64,000 nt of DNA, from assembly GCA_944390995.1 (NCBI GenBank), contig CALXSA010000001.1, positions 1 through 64,000 on the forward strand, given 5' to 3'. This stretch comes from an uncultured Clostridia bacterium. Its GTDB lineage: Bacteria > Bacillota_A > Clostridia > TANB77 > CAG-508. The position numbers and the translations under genes are program-made. Of the stretch, positions 9,110-20,200 are shown piece after piece (positions within the stretch are counted from its first letter, which is position 1; each line of letters begins with the position of its first letter). The notes beneath the pieces are model-generated. The model did not search any database. It was not told the origin of the DNA and saw nothing but the letters and a program-made list of their open reading frames with translations.

Positions 9110-9907
9110 ATGGGAAAAGTTGTATCAATAGCAAACCAAAAGGGAGGAGTCGGAAAGACTACAACCTCAATCAATTTGAGCACTATACTTGCCAAAAAGG
9201 GCAAAAAAGTTTTAATGATTGACGCAGACCCACAAGGAAATGCATCAAGTGGTGTTGGAATTGATAGGGAAGAAATTGAAGTATCTGTTTACGATGCTTT
9301 AATCAATGATGTGTCAATAGACGATATTGTCAAAAAGACAAATGTTAAGAATTTGAGCATTTGCCCATCTAACATAAACCTTGCAGGAGCTGAAGTTGAG
9401 CTTGTATCTATGATGTCAAGAGAACATAGACTTAAGGAAAAACTTGATGAAGTAAAAGAGAATTATGACTTTATAATAATTGATTGCCCTCCATCATTAG
9501 GACTAATCACTTTAAATGCTTTTACTGCTTCAGATAGTGTATTAATACCAGTACAATGCGAGTATTATGCGCTTGAAGGTCTGGGACAACTGCTAAATAC
9601 AATTAGCTTAGTTAAAAAGCATTTGAATAAAGACATAGAAATTGAAGGTGCACTTCTTACAATGTATGATATTAGGACAAATTTATCAAATCAAGTTGTT
9701 AAAGAGGTAAAAAAATACTTTAATGACAAAGTGTATAAAAATGTTATACCAAGAAACGTAAAACTTAGCGAGGCACCTAGTTATGGCATGCCTATAAGTG
9801 TGTATGACCCTAGGTCTAAAGGTGCAAAAAGCTATGAAAAATTTGTTAGAGAATTTATAAAGAACAATGAAGGCGAAGCAGAAGGAAAGGGAAAACATGC
9901 ACTCTAA
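9110..9907 (+). CDS. parA: Chromosome-partitioning ATPase ParA (Soj)
   Basis: This 265-residue MinD/ParA-type ATPase has the deviant Walker A K-G-G-V-G-K-T-T near residues 10-17, a D-A-D-P-Q-G-N-A switch and a Walker B I-I-I-D-C-P-P. With ParB and parS it segregates newly replicated origins, and in B. subtilis it also controls DnaA. AAAGGGATGAGG precedes the ATG. parB follows after 93 bases. No good parS palindrome was found close by. Confidence 0.95.
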   Translation: MGKVVSIANQKGGVGKTTTSINLSTILAKKGKKVLMIDADPQGNASSGVGIDREEIEVSVYDALINDVSIDDIVKKTNVKNLSICPSNINLAGAEVELVSMMSREHRLKEKLDEVKENYDFIIIDCPPSLGLITLNAFTASDSVLIPVQCEYYALEGLGQLLNTISLVKKHLNKDIEIEGALLTMYDIRTNLSNQVVKEVKKYFNDKVYKNVIPRNVKLSEAPSYGMPISVYDPRSKGAKSYEKFVREFIKNNEGEAEGKGKHAL

Positions 9908-10000
9908 GAAGATGTACAGTGAACAGATGTTTTACGAGACAATAATTAGTTTAAGCAATTTTGATTAAAATTATTATTAATTAATAGGAGGATGGAATAA

Positions 10001-10861
10001 ATGAAGAAAACTGGTTTAGGAAAAGGTTTGGATGCATTATTTGCAGATAATAGTTTATTATCTACAGAAAATGAGAATAATATGAATGAAGCAGATGAAA
10101 AAATATATAAAATAAAAGTTATGGATATTGAGCCAAATAGAGACCAACCTAGAAGAAATTTCGATGAAGATGCTTTGGACGAGCTTGCCGGCTCTATAAA
10201 GACATATGGAGTTTTGCAACCAATTCTTGTAAATAAAAAAGACGATTATTACGAAATTGTAGCAGGAGAAAGACGTTGGAGAGCAGCTAAAAAAGCAGGT
10301 TTAACAGAGATGCCATGCATTATAAAAGACGATTTGACCTCTAAATCAAACAAGGAGATAGCTTTAATAGAAAACTTGCAAAGAGTAGATTTAAACCCTA
10401 TTGACAAAGCAAAAGGTCTAAAAGAGTTGATAGACGACTATGGAATGACACAACAAGAATTAGCCGATTCAATAGGAATTAGTAGAAGTAATATTGCAAA
10501 TTCTATTAGAATATTAAACTTAGACCCTAGAGTAATTGAGCTTGCACAAATGGGCAAAATAACTGAAGGACACTGTAGAAATTTGGTAATGATAGAAGAC
10601 CCGGACAAGCAATATAAAGCTGCAATAAGCATAATAGAAAAAGGAGAAAGCGTTAGAGACATTGAAAGAAAAGTAAAAAATAAAAAGATTGCAAAAGAGA
10701 ATGACCCAAGGTTTGAAGCTATTTATAGAGACATTGAAGATTCTTTCCAGGGTTTCTTTGGTACAAAAGTAAAATTAGATGCTAAAAAGAAATCAGGTAG
10801 AATAATAATTCAATATTCTTCGTATGACGACTTAGAGAGAATTTTAGGACTAATTAAATAA
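10001..10861 (+). CDS. parB: ParB/Spo0J chromosome-partitioning protein
   Basis: ParB has 286 residues. The N-terminus has M-K-K-T-G-L-G-K-G-L-D-A-L-F, the region that meets ParA. The CTP-binding boxes P-N-R-D-Q-P-R-R and G-E-R-R-W-R-A follow at about 45-95, then the helix-turn-helix (T-Q-Q-E-L-A-D-S-I-G-I-S-R-S) at about 145-165 and a short dimerisation domain. It loads on parS sites and recruits SMC. TAGGAGGATGG precedes the ATG. Confidence 0.96.
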   Translation: MKKTGLGKGLDALFADNSLLSTENENNMNEADEKIYKIKVMDIEPNRDQPRRNFDEDALDELAGSIKTYGVLQPILVNKKDDYYEIVAGERRWRAAKKAGLTEMPCIIKDDLTSKSNKEIALIENLQRVDLNPIDKAKGLKELIDDYGMTQQELADSIGISRSNIANSIRILNLDPRVIELAQMGKITEGHCRNLVMIEDPDKQYKAAISIIEKGESVRDIERKVKNKKIAKENDPRFEAIYRDIEDSFQGFFGTKVKLDAKKKSGRIIIQYSSYDDLERILGLIK

Positions 10862-10907
10862 ATTATCGGCAGATAGTCTATATGGTCTGAGAATGTAGGT
10901 GAATTAT

Positions 10908-10945
10908 AGGTTTATAGGTAAAACCTTTATTAAAAAACCTAAATA
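10908..10945 (+). promoter_or_regulatory. Pseudoknot-like leader, copy 1 (before DUF4446 gene)
   Basis: GGTTT and AAACC form a short stem around the loop ATAGGTA. An A-rich linker follows, then CCTAAATA, whose CCTA can pair with TAGG in the loop. The same arrangement is found before ybaB and yqeK. It lies between parB and the next gene, 24 bases upstream of the TTG start. Confidence 0.6.
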
Positions 10946-10968
10946 TTTTATATAAGGAAGTTTTAAAA

Positions 10969-11469
10969 TTGAGTATCGGCTTAGAATTTTTAAGAACAGA
11001 TGTATGCATACTAGTATTAGTGATATTAGTTTTAATATTATTGATTTTATATATCATTAGTGCCACAAACCTAAGAAGATTAAGAAAAAGCTATTCTGCA
11101 TTTATGAAAAAGCTCGGTAATGGTAATAATATTGATGAAATGTTAAAAGACTATATAAAAAGAGTTGAAACTGTAGAAGCCAAAAATGAGGAAATAATAA
11201 ATTATTGCAAGGCACTTGATGATAATATGAAGATTTGCATTCAAAAAATAGGCATAGTAAGATATAATGCGTTTAAAGATACAGGAAGCGATTTAAGCTT
11301 CACATTGGCATTACTTGACGAAAACAATAATGGAGTAGTTCTAAATGGAATATATGCAAGAGACAGCTCAAATATTTATGCAAAACCTATTGAAAAAGGA
11401 GAATCAAAATATATTTTATCAAACGAAGAAAAAGAGGCTATAAGCAGAGCAATTAATAACAGACAATAA
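10969..11469 (+). CDS. DUF4446 family membrane-anchored protein
   Basis: This is a 166-residue protein with one N-terminal membrane helix (about residues 11-31), a coiled region, and the conserved C-terminal part K-I-G-I-V-R-Y-N-A-F-K-D-T-G-S-D-L-S-F-T that marks DUF4446. The family is common next to parB in clostridial origin regions; its function is unknown to me. The start is TTG at 10969 with AAGGAAG nine bases upstream. A structured leader lies just before it. Confidence 0.82.
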   Translation: MSIGLEFLRTDVCILVLVILVLILLILYIISATNLRRLRKSYSAFMKKLGNGNNIDEMLKDYIKRVETVEAKNEEIINYCKALDDNMKICIQKIGIVRYNAFKDTGSDLSFTLALLDENNNGVVLNGIYARDSSNIYAKPIEKGESKYILSNEEKEAISRAINNRQ

Positions 11470-11511
11470 TTTATACTAAAAAAATAAAAAAACGGCTTAA
11501 AACGGAAATAT

Positions 11512-11577
11512 GGAGCTCATAAATATATATTGTATATAAAATTAAATCTAGGAGACAATATATATAAAATGAGCTCC
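11512..11577. other. Long hairpin upstream of the tRNA-Ser promoter
   Basis: GGAGCTCAT at 11512-11520 pairs with ATGAGCTCC at 11569-11577, and the stem continues inward with AT-rich sequence (ATATATATTGT with ACAATATATAT). It may end the parAB transcript, although the T-tract is poor. Confidence 0.5.
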
Positions 11578-11596
11578 GAAATTTCGAAATTTCCTA

Positions 11597-11629
11597 TTGA
11601 CAAGTGAAGGCCAAATATGTTAATATAAT
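11597..11629 (+). promoter_or_regulatory. Promoter of the tRNA-Ser pair
   Basis: TTGACA at 11597-11602; 17 bases later the extended -10 ATG-TTAATA at 11617-11625, overlapping TATAAT at 11624-11629. The same extended -10 occurs before the small peptide gene at 21844. Confidence 0.65.
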
Positions 11630-11657
11630 ACTGTTACCACGATTGTAACACCAATAC

Positions 11658-11751
<94 letters not shown>

Positions 11752-11803
11752 ACTAATTAAATAGAAGTTAGAAACAGTTAGGCTCTAACTTCTATAATTA
11801 TAT

Positions 11804-11894
11804 GGAGGCTTACCCAAGTGGTTGAAGGGGACAGTTTGCTAAACTGTTAGGGTTCGCAAGGGCCGCGAGGGTTCAAATCCCTCAGCTTCCGCCA
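11804..11894 (+). tRNA. tRNA-Ser (anticodon GCT)
   Basis: The acceptor stem GGAGGCT/AGCTTCC has one G-T pair, and CCA is encoded. The anticodon loop TTGCTAA gives GCT, reading AGC and AGT. A long variable arm supports serine. A short hairpin lies between this gene and the previous tRNA (about 11763-11793). Confidence 0.96.
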
Positions 11895-11900
11895 AAAAAG

Positions 11901-11932
11901 AGCACTAGAGTAGAAACTCTGGTGTTTTTTTA
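11901..11932 (+). terminator. Terminator after the tRNA-Ser pair
   Basis: CACTAGAGT pairs with ACTCTGGTG, followed by seven T. It marks the edge of the gene-free region to the right. Confidence 0.85.
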
Positions 11933-12566
11933 TTATAGGAAATTGTATAACTGTTTTATAACAAATTAAATTAGAAAAAAATTAAAATAGAAATATAATT
12001 AATAAATAAAAAAATAATTATAAAAAGTAAATAAAGAAATTTTTTAAAATAAATTAATTAATAAAAAATCAAATAATTAATTTTTAAATAATAATAAAAA
12101 AATTAAATTAAAGAAAGATAAAATATAATATTAAATTAAAAAATAAATAATATAAAAAATAATAAATATTTATATGAAAAAACAAAATAAAAAATAAAAT
12201 AAATATAAAAAATAAAATAAATATATAAAATAATTAATAAATAAAAAAAATAATAAAAAATAATGAAAAATTAAAACCGTTGGGAGAGTAAGAGAAAAAA
12301 TACATCGAAAAATTAATTAAATAATAAAAATAAAATATTAATTAGTTTTAATTTTTATAGAATATTTTATAAATAAAAAAATAATATAAAAAACAAATAA
12401 TAACAAATAATAAAATATTTAATAATAATAATCTCGCGGATAGAAAATATGAATAAGCTAAAAGATGGAAAAAAAGTAAAGCAATTTTGGTTGTTGTTAT
12501 AAAATTAGATTGGAACTTACGACAGATGGAAAACGAAGTGAATTAAAGAGAGTATATTTAAGTACG

Positions 12567-12970
12567 TTTGTCAAAAAGGAAAGAGAGAATGAATCAAAAG
12601 TCGCAAAAGTGAATATTTAAAAATAGAAGAAACTATGTGCGATAATATAATGTAAACAAAAAAACGGTGAAAATTGAAAAGAGCTAGTACATTTTTCAAG
12701 AAAAATATAGATAAAAATACAACGGATAAAAGAAAAATGAGAGGTGAAGGGGGGATGTGATGTTGACGTTAGTGTTGTATACATAAAACAGTGGGAGAAA
12801 ATATATTTAGACCTGTAGAAAGTAGTACTCTCAAGATAGCATTAAGAGGAAAAAATATAAGAACAAAAACGCATGGCAAAAAGACAAAACTAAAATTTTG
12901 TGACGGCAAGAAATAAGACTGCAAAATAGGGTAAAAAACATTTGTAGAAAATGGAAATAAATGGAAATTA
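12567..12970 (+). repeat. Island A1 of the four-unit non-coding array
   Basis: It begins with the box TTTGTCAAAAAGG (12567-12579) and ends with TGGAAATAAATGGAAATTA (12952-12970). The stretch is clearly richer in G and C than its flanks. The first part is roughly 85 percent identical by eye to island A2 at 14745, including a shared ATGTAAACAAAAAAACG and ACAACGGATAAA. No ORF is conserved between the copies, so an RNA or a DNA-binding array is more likely than a gene. Confidence 0.75.
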
Positions 12971-13648
12971 CAGTTGTGATAATAAAGTACATAAATAATA
13001 AAAAATTTTGAAACTATTTATAAAAAATTATTCCAGTAATTATTAAAAAAATAAAAATAAAAAGCAATAAAAAATATATTTAATAGATTTTAATAATTTT
13101 CGAAAGAATTAATGTTAAATAAATTATCAATAAATTTTAAATAAAAAACAAAAAAAATAATAAATTCAAATTAATTAAATATTAAATATAATAAAAAATA
13201 GAAAATATAAAAATAAAAAAAAAATAAATAATAAATAAATAAAAAAATATAATAATTTATTTTTTTAAAATTATATTAAAAATATAAATTAAAAAAATAA
13301 TCAAATAAATTAAAATTATTTTTGAAAAAAACTTTTTAATAAATAAAAAAAATAAAAATAGAAGAATAAATAATTAATAAAAGTTTAAAAAATAAATAAT
13401 AAAATAGAAATAAAAAAAAATAATTTTAAATAAATAATAATAAAAATAAATATATTTAAAATTAATAAAAATAAAGTTTAAAAAATATTTTCTTTAAATA
13501 TCAAACAAGAAACTATAGCTCAGAATCAAAAATTAAAACTAAAAAAAGAAAAACAGAAAGAGAAAAATTTTTAAAGTAAAGACATATAAAAGAAAAGCAA
13601 TATAAGAAAAATAAAGTTATAAAAAAATCGGAATGATTTATGAACGTG

Positions 13649-14039
13649 TTTGTCAAAAAGGTATAACTTTAATGAAGATTATGCTTTAATATCGAAAGAG
13701 CGTATACAGATAAAATAGCGCGAGATAAAAAATAGTAAACTTAAATGTAAGTAAAAACAAGAAAAAATTGCTCAAATTATTCAAAAAATGTTATAAAAAA
13801 ACCAACGGCTTAAAGTAAAAAGGGATTAATGTCTCAGGAAAGGGTTTGGTAACAAGAAGGTCAACATAATATCAGCGGGAGTGAAGAACGAAAAATTACA
13901 CACATATTAGCTTTTATTAATGTATTTTGTTTAAAGAGAGAAAAAAGTTGTAAAGTGTCAAAAAGGCAAGGTGAGAATTAAAGTAGAAGAAATAAAATAG
14001 TACATATAATTTAAAGAGAACTGGAAATAGATGTAAATT
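13649..14039 (+). repeat. Island B1 of the four-unit non-coding array
   Basis: It starts with TTTGTCAAAAAGG (13649-13661) and ends with TGGAAATAGATGTAAATT (14022-14039). The shared segments AAACCAACGG and GTGTCAAAAAGGCAA link it to B2. Upstream, a conserved AAACAAGAAACT near 13503 is also present before B2, so the homology extends beyond the core. Confidence 0.75.
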
Positions 14040-14744
14040 GAATAAAACGAATAGCAAAACAAAAACTGGAATAATTTGTAAATCATACTTGGAATTTTCT
14101 GGAAATATTATTGTAAAATAATTGTAATAATTTTATTAAATAAATACAATAAAAAGAAAAAAATATATATGCCTTATTGCTAATTTCTATATAAAATGTA
14201 TTAACTAAAAAATAAGATATCAATAAAATTAAATATAATATTAAAAAATATAAATAAAAAAGAAATTAAAATATAATATAAAAAATAAAAACAAAAAAAT
14301 AAAGAATTAATATAGATAAATTATAAAATTAAATTATTAATAAAATAAAAAAAGAAATAAAAAAAATATAATTTATTTAAAAACTTTTAAATAAAAAAAT
14401 TAATGTAATTTATAAATTTTAAATTAAAAAAAATAATAAAGAATTCGATTAAAAATTAAATACAAATTATATAAATATTTAAAAAAATAAAAATAAATTA
14501 GAGAATTATTTTAAAATAAAATAAAATTAATAAAATAAATATTTTAATTTTATTAAGTATTAAATAAATAAATAATAATAATTAAATAATAAAATTTTCA
14601 ATAAAAGTATGTATACGAAAATAAGATTTAATTTATGGAATATGGAAAAAAATGTAAAATGGTTTAATAATTTGCTAGAAGAACCAAATTAAAATTTATA
14701 GTAAATAAAAAATTAAGAAGGCATAGATTGTATGCTACTGTATG

Positions 14745-15150
14745 TTTGTCAAAAAGGATAGGGATAATGAATCGAAAGTCGAAAAAGTGAATATTTAAAG
14801 ATAGAAGAAACTATGGGCAATAATTTAATGTAAACAAAAAAACGACGAGAATTGAAAAAAACTAGTACATTTTTTTAGAAAAATATAGACAAAAGTACAA
14901 CGGATAAACGAAAAAAGAAAAGTAATGAATGATATAGGGTATTAATGTTGATAGTGTATACATAAAACAATAATAAAAAATATTTTTAGCCCTGTAAAGA
15001 GTGGTACTATCACCATAGCTTTAAGAGAAAAAGAGACAGGGATAGGCATGTGTGGCAAAAAGACAAGACTAAAGTTATGAGGAAATAAAAAACAAAACTG
15101 GGAAAAAGTGTAAAAAGAGCTTATTAAAAATTGGAAATAAATGTAAATTA
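14745..15150 (+). repeat. Island A2 of the four-unit non-coding array
   Basis: It begins with the TTTGTCAAAAAGG box (14745-14757) and ends with TGGAAATAAATGTAAATTA (15132-15150). It is closest to A1, at a distance of about 2.18 kb, so the array looks like a duplicated A-B pair. Confidence 0.75.
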
Positions 15151-15831
15151 TAAATATGAAAATAAAGCACATGAATAATAAAAAAATTTAAACATTATAT
15201 AGAAAAATATTCTAGTAAGTACCTAAGAAATAAAAATAAAAAATATTAAAAAATATATTTAATTAAATTTAATAATTTTTAGAAGAATAAATATTAAATA
15301 AATTATTAATAAATTTAAAATAAAAAAACTAATAAAATAATAAATTCAAATTAATTAAGTATTAATTATAATAAAAAATGAAAAAATAAAAATACAAAAT
15401 AATTAAATAATAAATAAATAAAAAAATATAATAATTTAAAATTCTAAAATCATATAAAAAATTTAAATAAAAAAAATAATCAAATATATTAAAATTATTT
15501 TTTTAAAAAAAAATTCTAATTAATAAAAAAATATTAAAATATAGAATTAAATAATTAATTAAATTATAAAAAATTAATATTAAAATTGAAAATATAAATA
15601 AATTGTTTTAAATAAATGATAATTAAAATTAATAAATTTAAAATTAATAAGAGTAATGTTAAAAATAATTTTTTCTTTAGATATTAAACAAGAAACTTTA
15701 GTTCAGAATCAATAAGCAAGATATAGAAAGAAAAACAGAAAGAGAAAATTTTTTAAAGAAAAGACATATAAAAGAAAGAGCAATATAGGAAATATAAAGT
15801 TATATAAAATAAGAAAAGGTTTAAGAGTGTA

Positions 15832-16224
15832 TTTGTCAAAAAGGTATAATTTTAATGGAGGGAATGCTTTAATATCAAAAAAACGTATACAGATAATGCA
15901 GCGCAAGATAAAATATTGTAAACTTAAATGTAGGTAAAAATAAGAAAAAATAGTTTTAATCATTCAAAAAATGTCATAAAAAAACCAACGGATTAAAGTA
16001 AAAAAGGGATGATGTCTATGGAGGGGCCCTGAACAGCAATAAAGTCAACATAAAGCTAATAAAAAGGAAGAACAAAAAGATATATTCAATGAGGTTCTAA
16101 TTAATGTATCCTATCTAAAGAAAGTAAAAATGTTGCAAAGTGTCAAAAAGGCAAAGTGAAAAGTAAAGCAAAAGCAATAAAATAGAAGATATAATTTAAA
16201 GAAAGCTGGAAATAATTGTAAATC
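15832..16224 (+). repeat. Island B2 of the four-unit non-coding array
   Basis: It begins with TTTGTCAAAAAGG (15832-15844) and ends with TGGAAATAATTGTAAATC (16207-16224). It shares GTATACAGATAA, AAACCAACGG and GTGTCAAAAAGGCAA with B1. Confidence 0.75.
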
Positions 16225-16872
16225 AAATAAAAAAACTGGAATACAAAAACAGGAATAATTTGTAAATTATACCTGGAAATTTCTGGAAATCATGTTGTAA
16301 AATAATTGTAATATTTCTATTATATAAATGGAATTAAAAATGAAAAAAGTTTATATTATTTAATAATTTTTTTACACAGAATGAATTAATTAAAAGAATA
16401 TAGTGTCATTAAAATTAAAAATAATATAAAAATAATTTAAATAAAAAAGAAATTAAATATAATATAAAAAATAAAAACAAAAAATATAGAATAAATAAAA
16501 ATAAATTAAAAATCAAATTATTAATAAAATAAGAAAATTAAATTGTAAGAATAAAATTATTTTAAAAATATTAAAATAAAAAAAATAGTGCAATTAAAAA
16601 AATAGAAATAAAATTAAGAATATATTTTATAAAAATGATTTAATTATTTTTATAATAAAAATGTTTTAAATCAAAAAATGAAAATAAAAATATAATAAAT
16701 AATAAAAAAAATTAAAAATAAATAATTAATATAAATAAATAATTAAATCATTTAATTATTTATTTATATTTAAAATTATATATTTAATTAAATAAATTAT
16801 TAGTCTAAAATATTTTCTAATAATAAAACATATTTTTTGTATGTATGAATAACTATATATTGGTGATTTTTT

Positions 16873-17175
16873 ATGAAATGTGGAATTTGTTTAGCTGGAG
16901 GAGGAGTAAAAGGAGCAGCGCATATTGGCGCGCTGAAGGCACTAGAAGAAGAAGGAATAAATATAGAATGTATTTCTGGAACGTCATCTGGAAGTATTGT
17001 AGCAACATTATATGCAGCAAATTATTCAACAGAAGAAATATTAAATATATTTAATAAATATTCTAAGAAAATTAAATATATAGATTTAAAAAACATTATT
17101 AATATTATAAAAAGAATTTTTCAAGAAAGAAGATTCCTATCAAATGCATGCAGTAGTACAAAAAAACTTGTATAA
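16873..17175 (+). pseudogene. Truncated patatin-like phospholipase
   Basis: The 100 residues match the N-terminus of bacterial patatin-like (RssA-type) acyl hydrolases: the oxyanion loop G-G-G-V-K-G at 9-14 and the nucleophile elbow G-T-S-S-G with Ser38. A full protein would be about 250-300 residues and needs a catalytic aspartate (D-G-A/G), which is absent. After residue 90 the sequence loses similarity and a stop is met 4 bases before a terminator, so the 3' part was probably deleted. There is no CGG codon here, so this break is different from the six CGG cases. A TGGTGA ribosome site precedes the ATG. It lies at the edge of the AT-rich region. Confidence 0.7.
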
Positions 17176-17178
17176 AAG

Positions 17179-17214
17179 GAAAAAAGTTGTGAGAATTTCT
17201 CACAACTTTTTTCA
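17179..17214. terminator. Bidirectional terminator
   Basis: A near-perfect stem, AAAAAGTTGTGAGAA with TTCTCACAACTTTTT, lies between two convergent genes and has T-tracts on both strands. Confidence 0.9.
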
Positions 17215-17222
17215 AAACAAAT

Positions 17223-20200
17223 CTATTTGCTTATTTTCTCTGTGTTTTTTTCTGAAACGTCAGAAGTAGCAACATTTTCCTTTTCTACTGCTTTTTTCTC
17301 TTTTTGTTGTTTCTTTAAGTTATCTTTAGCAACAGTCATAAGTAATTTAATTCTATTTGTCTGGTTTGCCTCACTTGCGCCTGGGTCGTAGTCTATTGCA
17401 GAAATATTAGCTTCTGGGAATTCATTTCTAATTGTCTTAATAACACCTTTTCCAACAACATGGTTTGGTAAGCATGCAAATGGCTGTACACAAGCTATAT
17501 TTGGTATTCCATTTTCTATGTATTCTATCATTTCTGCTGTTAGGAACCATCCCTCACCAGTTTGATTTCCTATTGATAAAATATCTTTTACTTTATCTTC
17601 TAATTCCCAAATGTCTGCTGGTGGCAAGTAACCTTTTTTAGAATTTGCTAAAGCTATTTTTGAATCTTTTTCTAATATATCAATTAATTTTATTGCTGTT
17701 TTAAATAATTTAGCTTTTATTTTATCGGTTTTTATTAATTGATTAAATGTAATTTTATGTGTTGCAATAAATTTAACAAATCCCATAAAGTCTGGTAATA
17801 CTACTTCAGCGCCTTCTTCTTCTAATTTATTTGCAATAAAGTTATTTCCAAATGGGTGGTATTTTATTAAAACTTCACCAACGATACCTACTTTTGGTTT
17901 TTCTACAGATGTATCAAGCTCAATTTTCTCAAAGTCATTTACCATATCATAAATACTTTGCTTAAATTGCTTCATTGTAGATTTTTCTAGTAATTTTTTG
18001 CATTTTTCCAACCATTCATCAAATAGTTTTTGTGTTTCTCCCTTATTTACTTCATAAGCTCTATTTTTTGTAAGCATTTTTTGTAATAAATCGGCATACA
18101 CTACCATTTTTAATAGTCTCTCTATTAGAGGCAATGTTATTTTAAAGCCTGGCATTTTTTCCATTCCAACAACATTGAATGATATCACTGGAATATTTTC
18201 GAAACCTGCATCTTTTAGTGCTTTACGAATGAAGCCTATGTAATTTGTTGCTCTACATCCACCACCAGTTTGAGACATAATTAATGCTGTTTTGTTTAGG
18301 TCATATTTTCCAGATTGCAATGCTTCAATCATTTGTCCTGTAACTAATATTGATGGGTAACAAGCATCATTATTTACATATTTTAGTCCAGTTTCAACAG
18401 TATGGTCTGTGCATTTTCTTAATAATTCTACTTTATATCCAGATTGACGAACTGCTGCTTCTAATAATTCAAAGTGAATTGGTGCCATTTGAGGAATTAA
18501 TATTGTATAATCACCCTTCATGTCTTTTGTAAATATTTTTTTATTTACCTCATAATCGCCGTTTCCCTTTAATTCTTCCTTGTTAGCTAAACGTTTATTC
18601 ATACTAGCAAGCAATGAACGAATACGTATTCTAACAGCTCCTAAGTTATTTATTTCGTCTATTTTTATTAGTGTGTACATTTTTCCATAACTTGTTAATA
18701 TTTCTTCTACTTGGTCTGTTGTAACTGCGTCTACACCACAACCAAATGAATTTAATTGTACTAATTCTAAGTTATCATGTTTTCCAACATAGTCTGCTGC
18801 TGCATAAAGTCTTGCATGGAATACCCATTGGTCAACAACTCTAATTGGTCTTTTTACCTCAGTTTGGTTTGAAATACTATCTTCAGTAAGTACGCATAAC
18901 CCTAAACTTGTAATTAGTGTGTCTATACCATGGTTTACTTCTGGGTCTACGTGATATGGACGACCGGCTAGCACAATTCCTTTCAAGTTATTTTTTTCTA
19001 TATATTCTACAGTCTCTTGACCTTTTTTCTGAATATCTGCTTTACATTTTTGATATTCAGCTTCAGCCTTTTCGGCTGCTTCGATTAATTCCTTTTTCGT
19101 AAAGTTATATTCTTTGAATTCTGGTAATTCTAATATTGTTTTTGCTAAATTTTTAGCGTCAAATGGTAAGAATGGGTTTAAGAATTTTATATTCTTTTCC
19201 TTTATTTCTTCCACGTTATTTTTTAATACTTCTGAATATGAAATTACAATAGGGCAGTTATAGTGGTTATCTGCTTTTTCATATTCTTTCCTTGAATATG
19301 GCATACAAGGATAAAAGATTGTTTTAATTCCTTTATTAATAAGCCCTATAATATGTCCATGTGATAATTTTGCTGGATAACATACTGACTCTGAAGGCAT
19401 TGATTCCATACCTTTTTCGTATGTTTTCCTATTACTCTTTTCAGAAAGTATTACTCTAAACCCTAAATTGGTTAAGAAAGTAAACCAGAAAGGATAATCT
19501 TCATACATATTTAATACTCTTGGAATGCCTATAACACCTCTTGGTGCATCTTTTTCCTCTAATGGAGTATAGTTAAATATTCTTTCAAATTTATATTTGA
19601 CTAAATTAGGACGCTCAGTTTTTTCTCCAACAATTCCAGCACCTTTTTCACAACGGTTACCAGAAATATGTCTTGCACCATTGCTAAATTTATTTATTGT
19701 AAGTAAGCAGTGGTTTTCACAACCATTACAGCGTACATGAGATATTTCTATTTTTAATTTATCTAAGTCTTCTAATTTTGTTAAATGACTTCTATATTCC
19801 ATATCTAGGTTTGCTTCATATTGCTCTTTTGCAAGTAATGCAACACCATAAGCGCCCATAAGTCCTGCAATATCTGGTCTTACTACATTTCTTCCTACTA
19901 TCAACTCAAAAGCTCTTAAAACAGCATCATTATAGAAAGTACCACCTTGTACTACTATGTGTGCACCAAGTTTTTTAACATCTCTTACTTTCATAACTTT
20001 TTGAATTGCGTTCTTAATTACCGAATATGAAAGTCCAGCAGAAATGTCGCCTACAGAATAACCCTCTTTTTGAGCTTGTTTAATTTTTGAGTTCATAAAT
20101 ACAGTACATCTTGAACCCAAGTCAACTGGTCTTCTTGCTTCTAATGCCTCTTTTACAAATTCTTCTATTGACAAATTTAAGCTTTTTGCAAAAGTTTCAA

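Larger units (their letters stand above)
11935..16840. other. Gene-free, extremely AT-rich region
   Basis: Nearly 4.9 kb contains no protein gene that I can support. Long stretches are almost only A and T on both sides of four G/C-containing islands (listed separately). A exceeds T strongly on the plus strand. Short open frames here, for example on the minus strand at 14942-15172 and 15709-15963, encode low-complexity F/I/Y/L strings and do not look coding. The transition at both ends is abrupt: the tRNA terminator on the left and a truncated patatin gene on the right. Confidence 0.85.

Noticed and set aside
10908..10945. preQ1-I riboswitch
   Set aside because: The stem, A-rich linker and loop-tail pairing look alike, but the conserved ligand-binding loop bases are not present and the downstream genes are unrelated to queuosine.
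14942..15963. Minus-strand ORFs in the AT-rich region (76 and 84 codons)
   Set aside because: They are low-complexity Phe/Ile/Leu/Tyr strings from A/T-rich DNA, are not conserved between the repeated islands, and have no convincing ribosome sites.
12400..16330. CRISPR array
   Set aside because: Repeats are about 1.09 kb apart, imperfect and few, with no short regular repeats and no cas genes in the window.
16873..17214. Seventh CGG recoding case in the truncated patatin gene
   Set aside because: No in-frame CGG occurs, and the rest of the gene is absent before the terminator, so a deletion is the better explanation.
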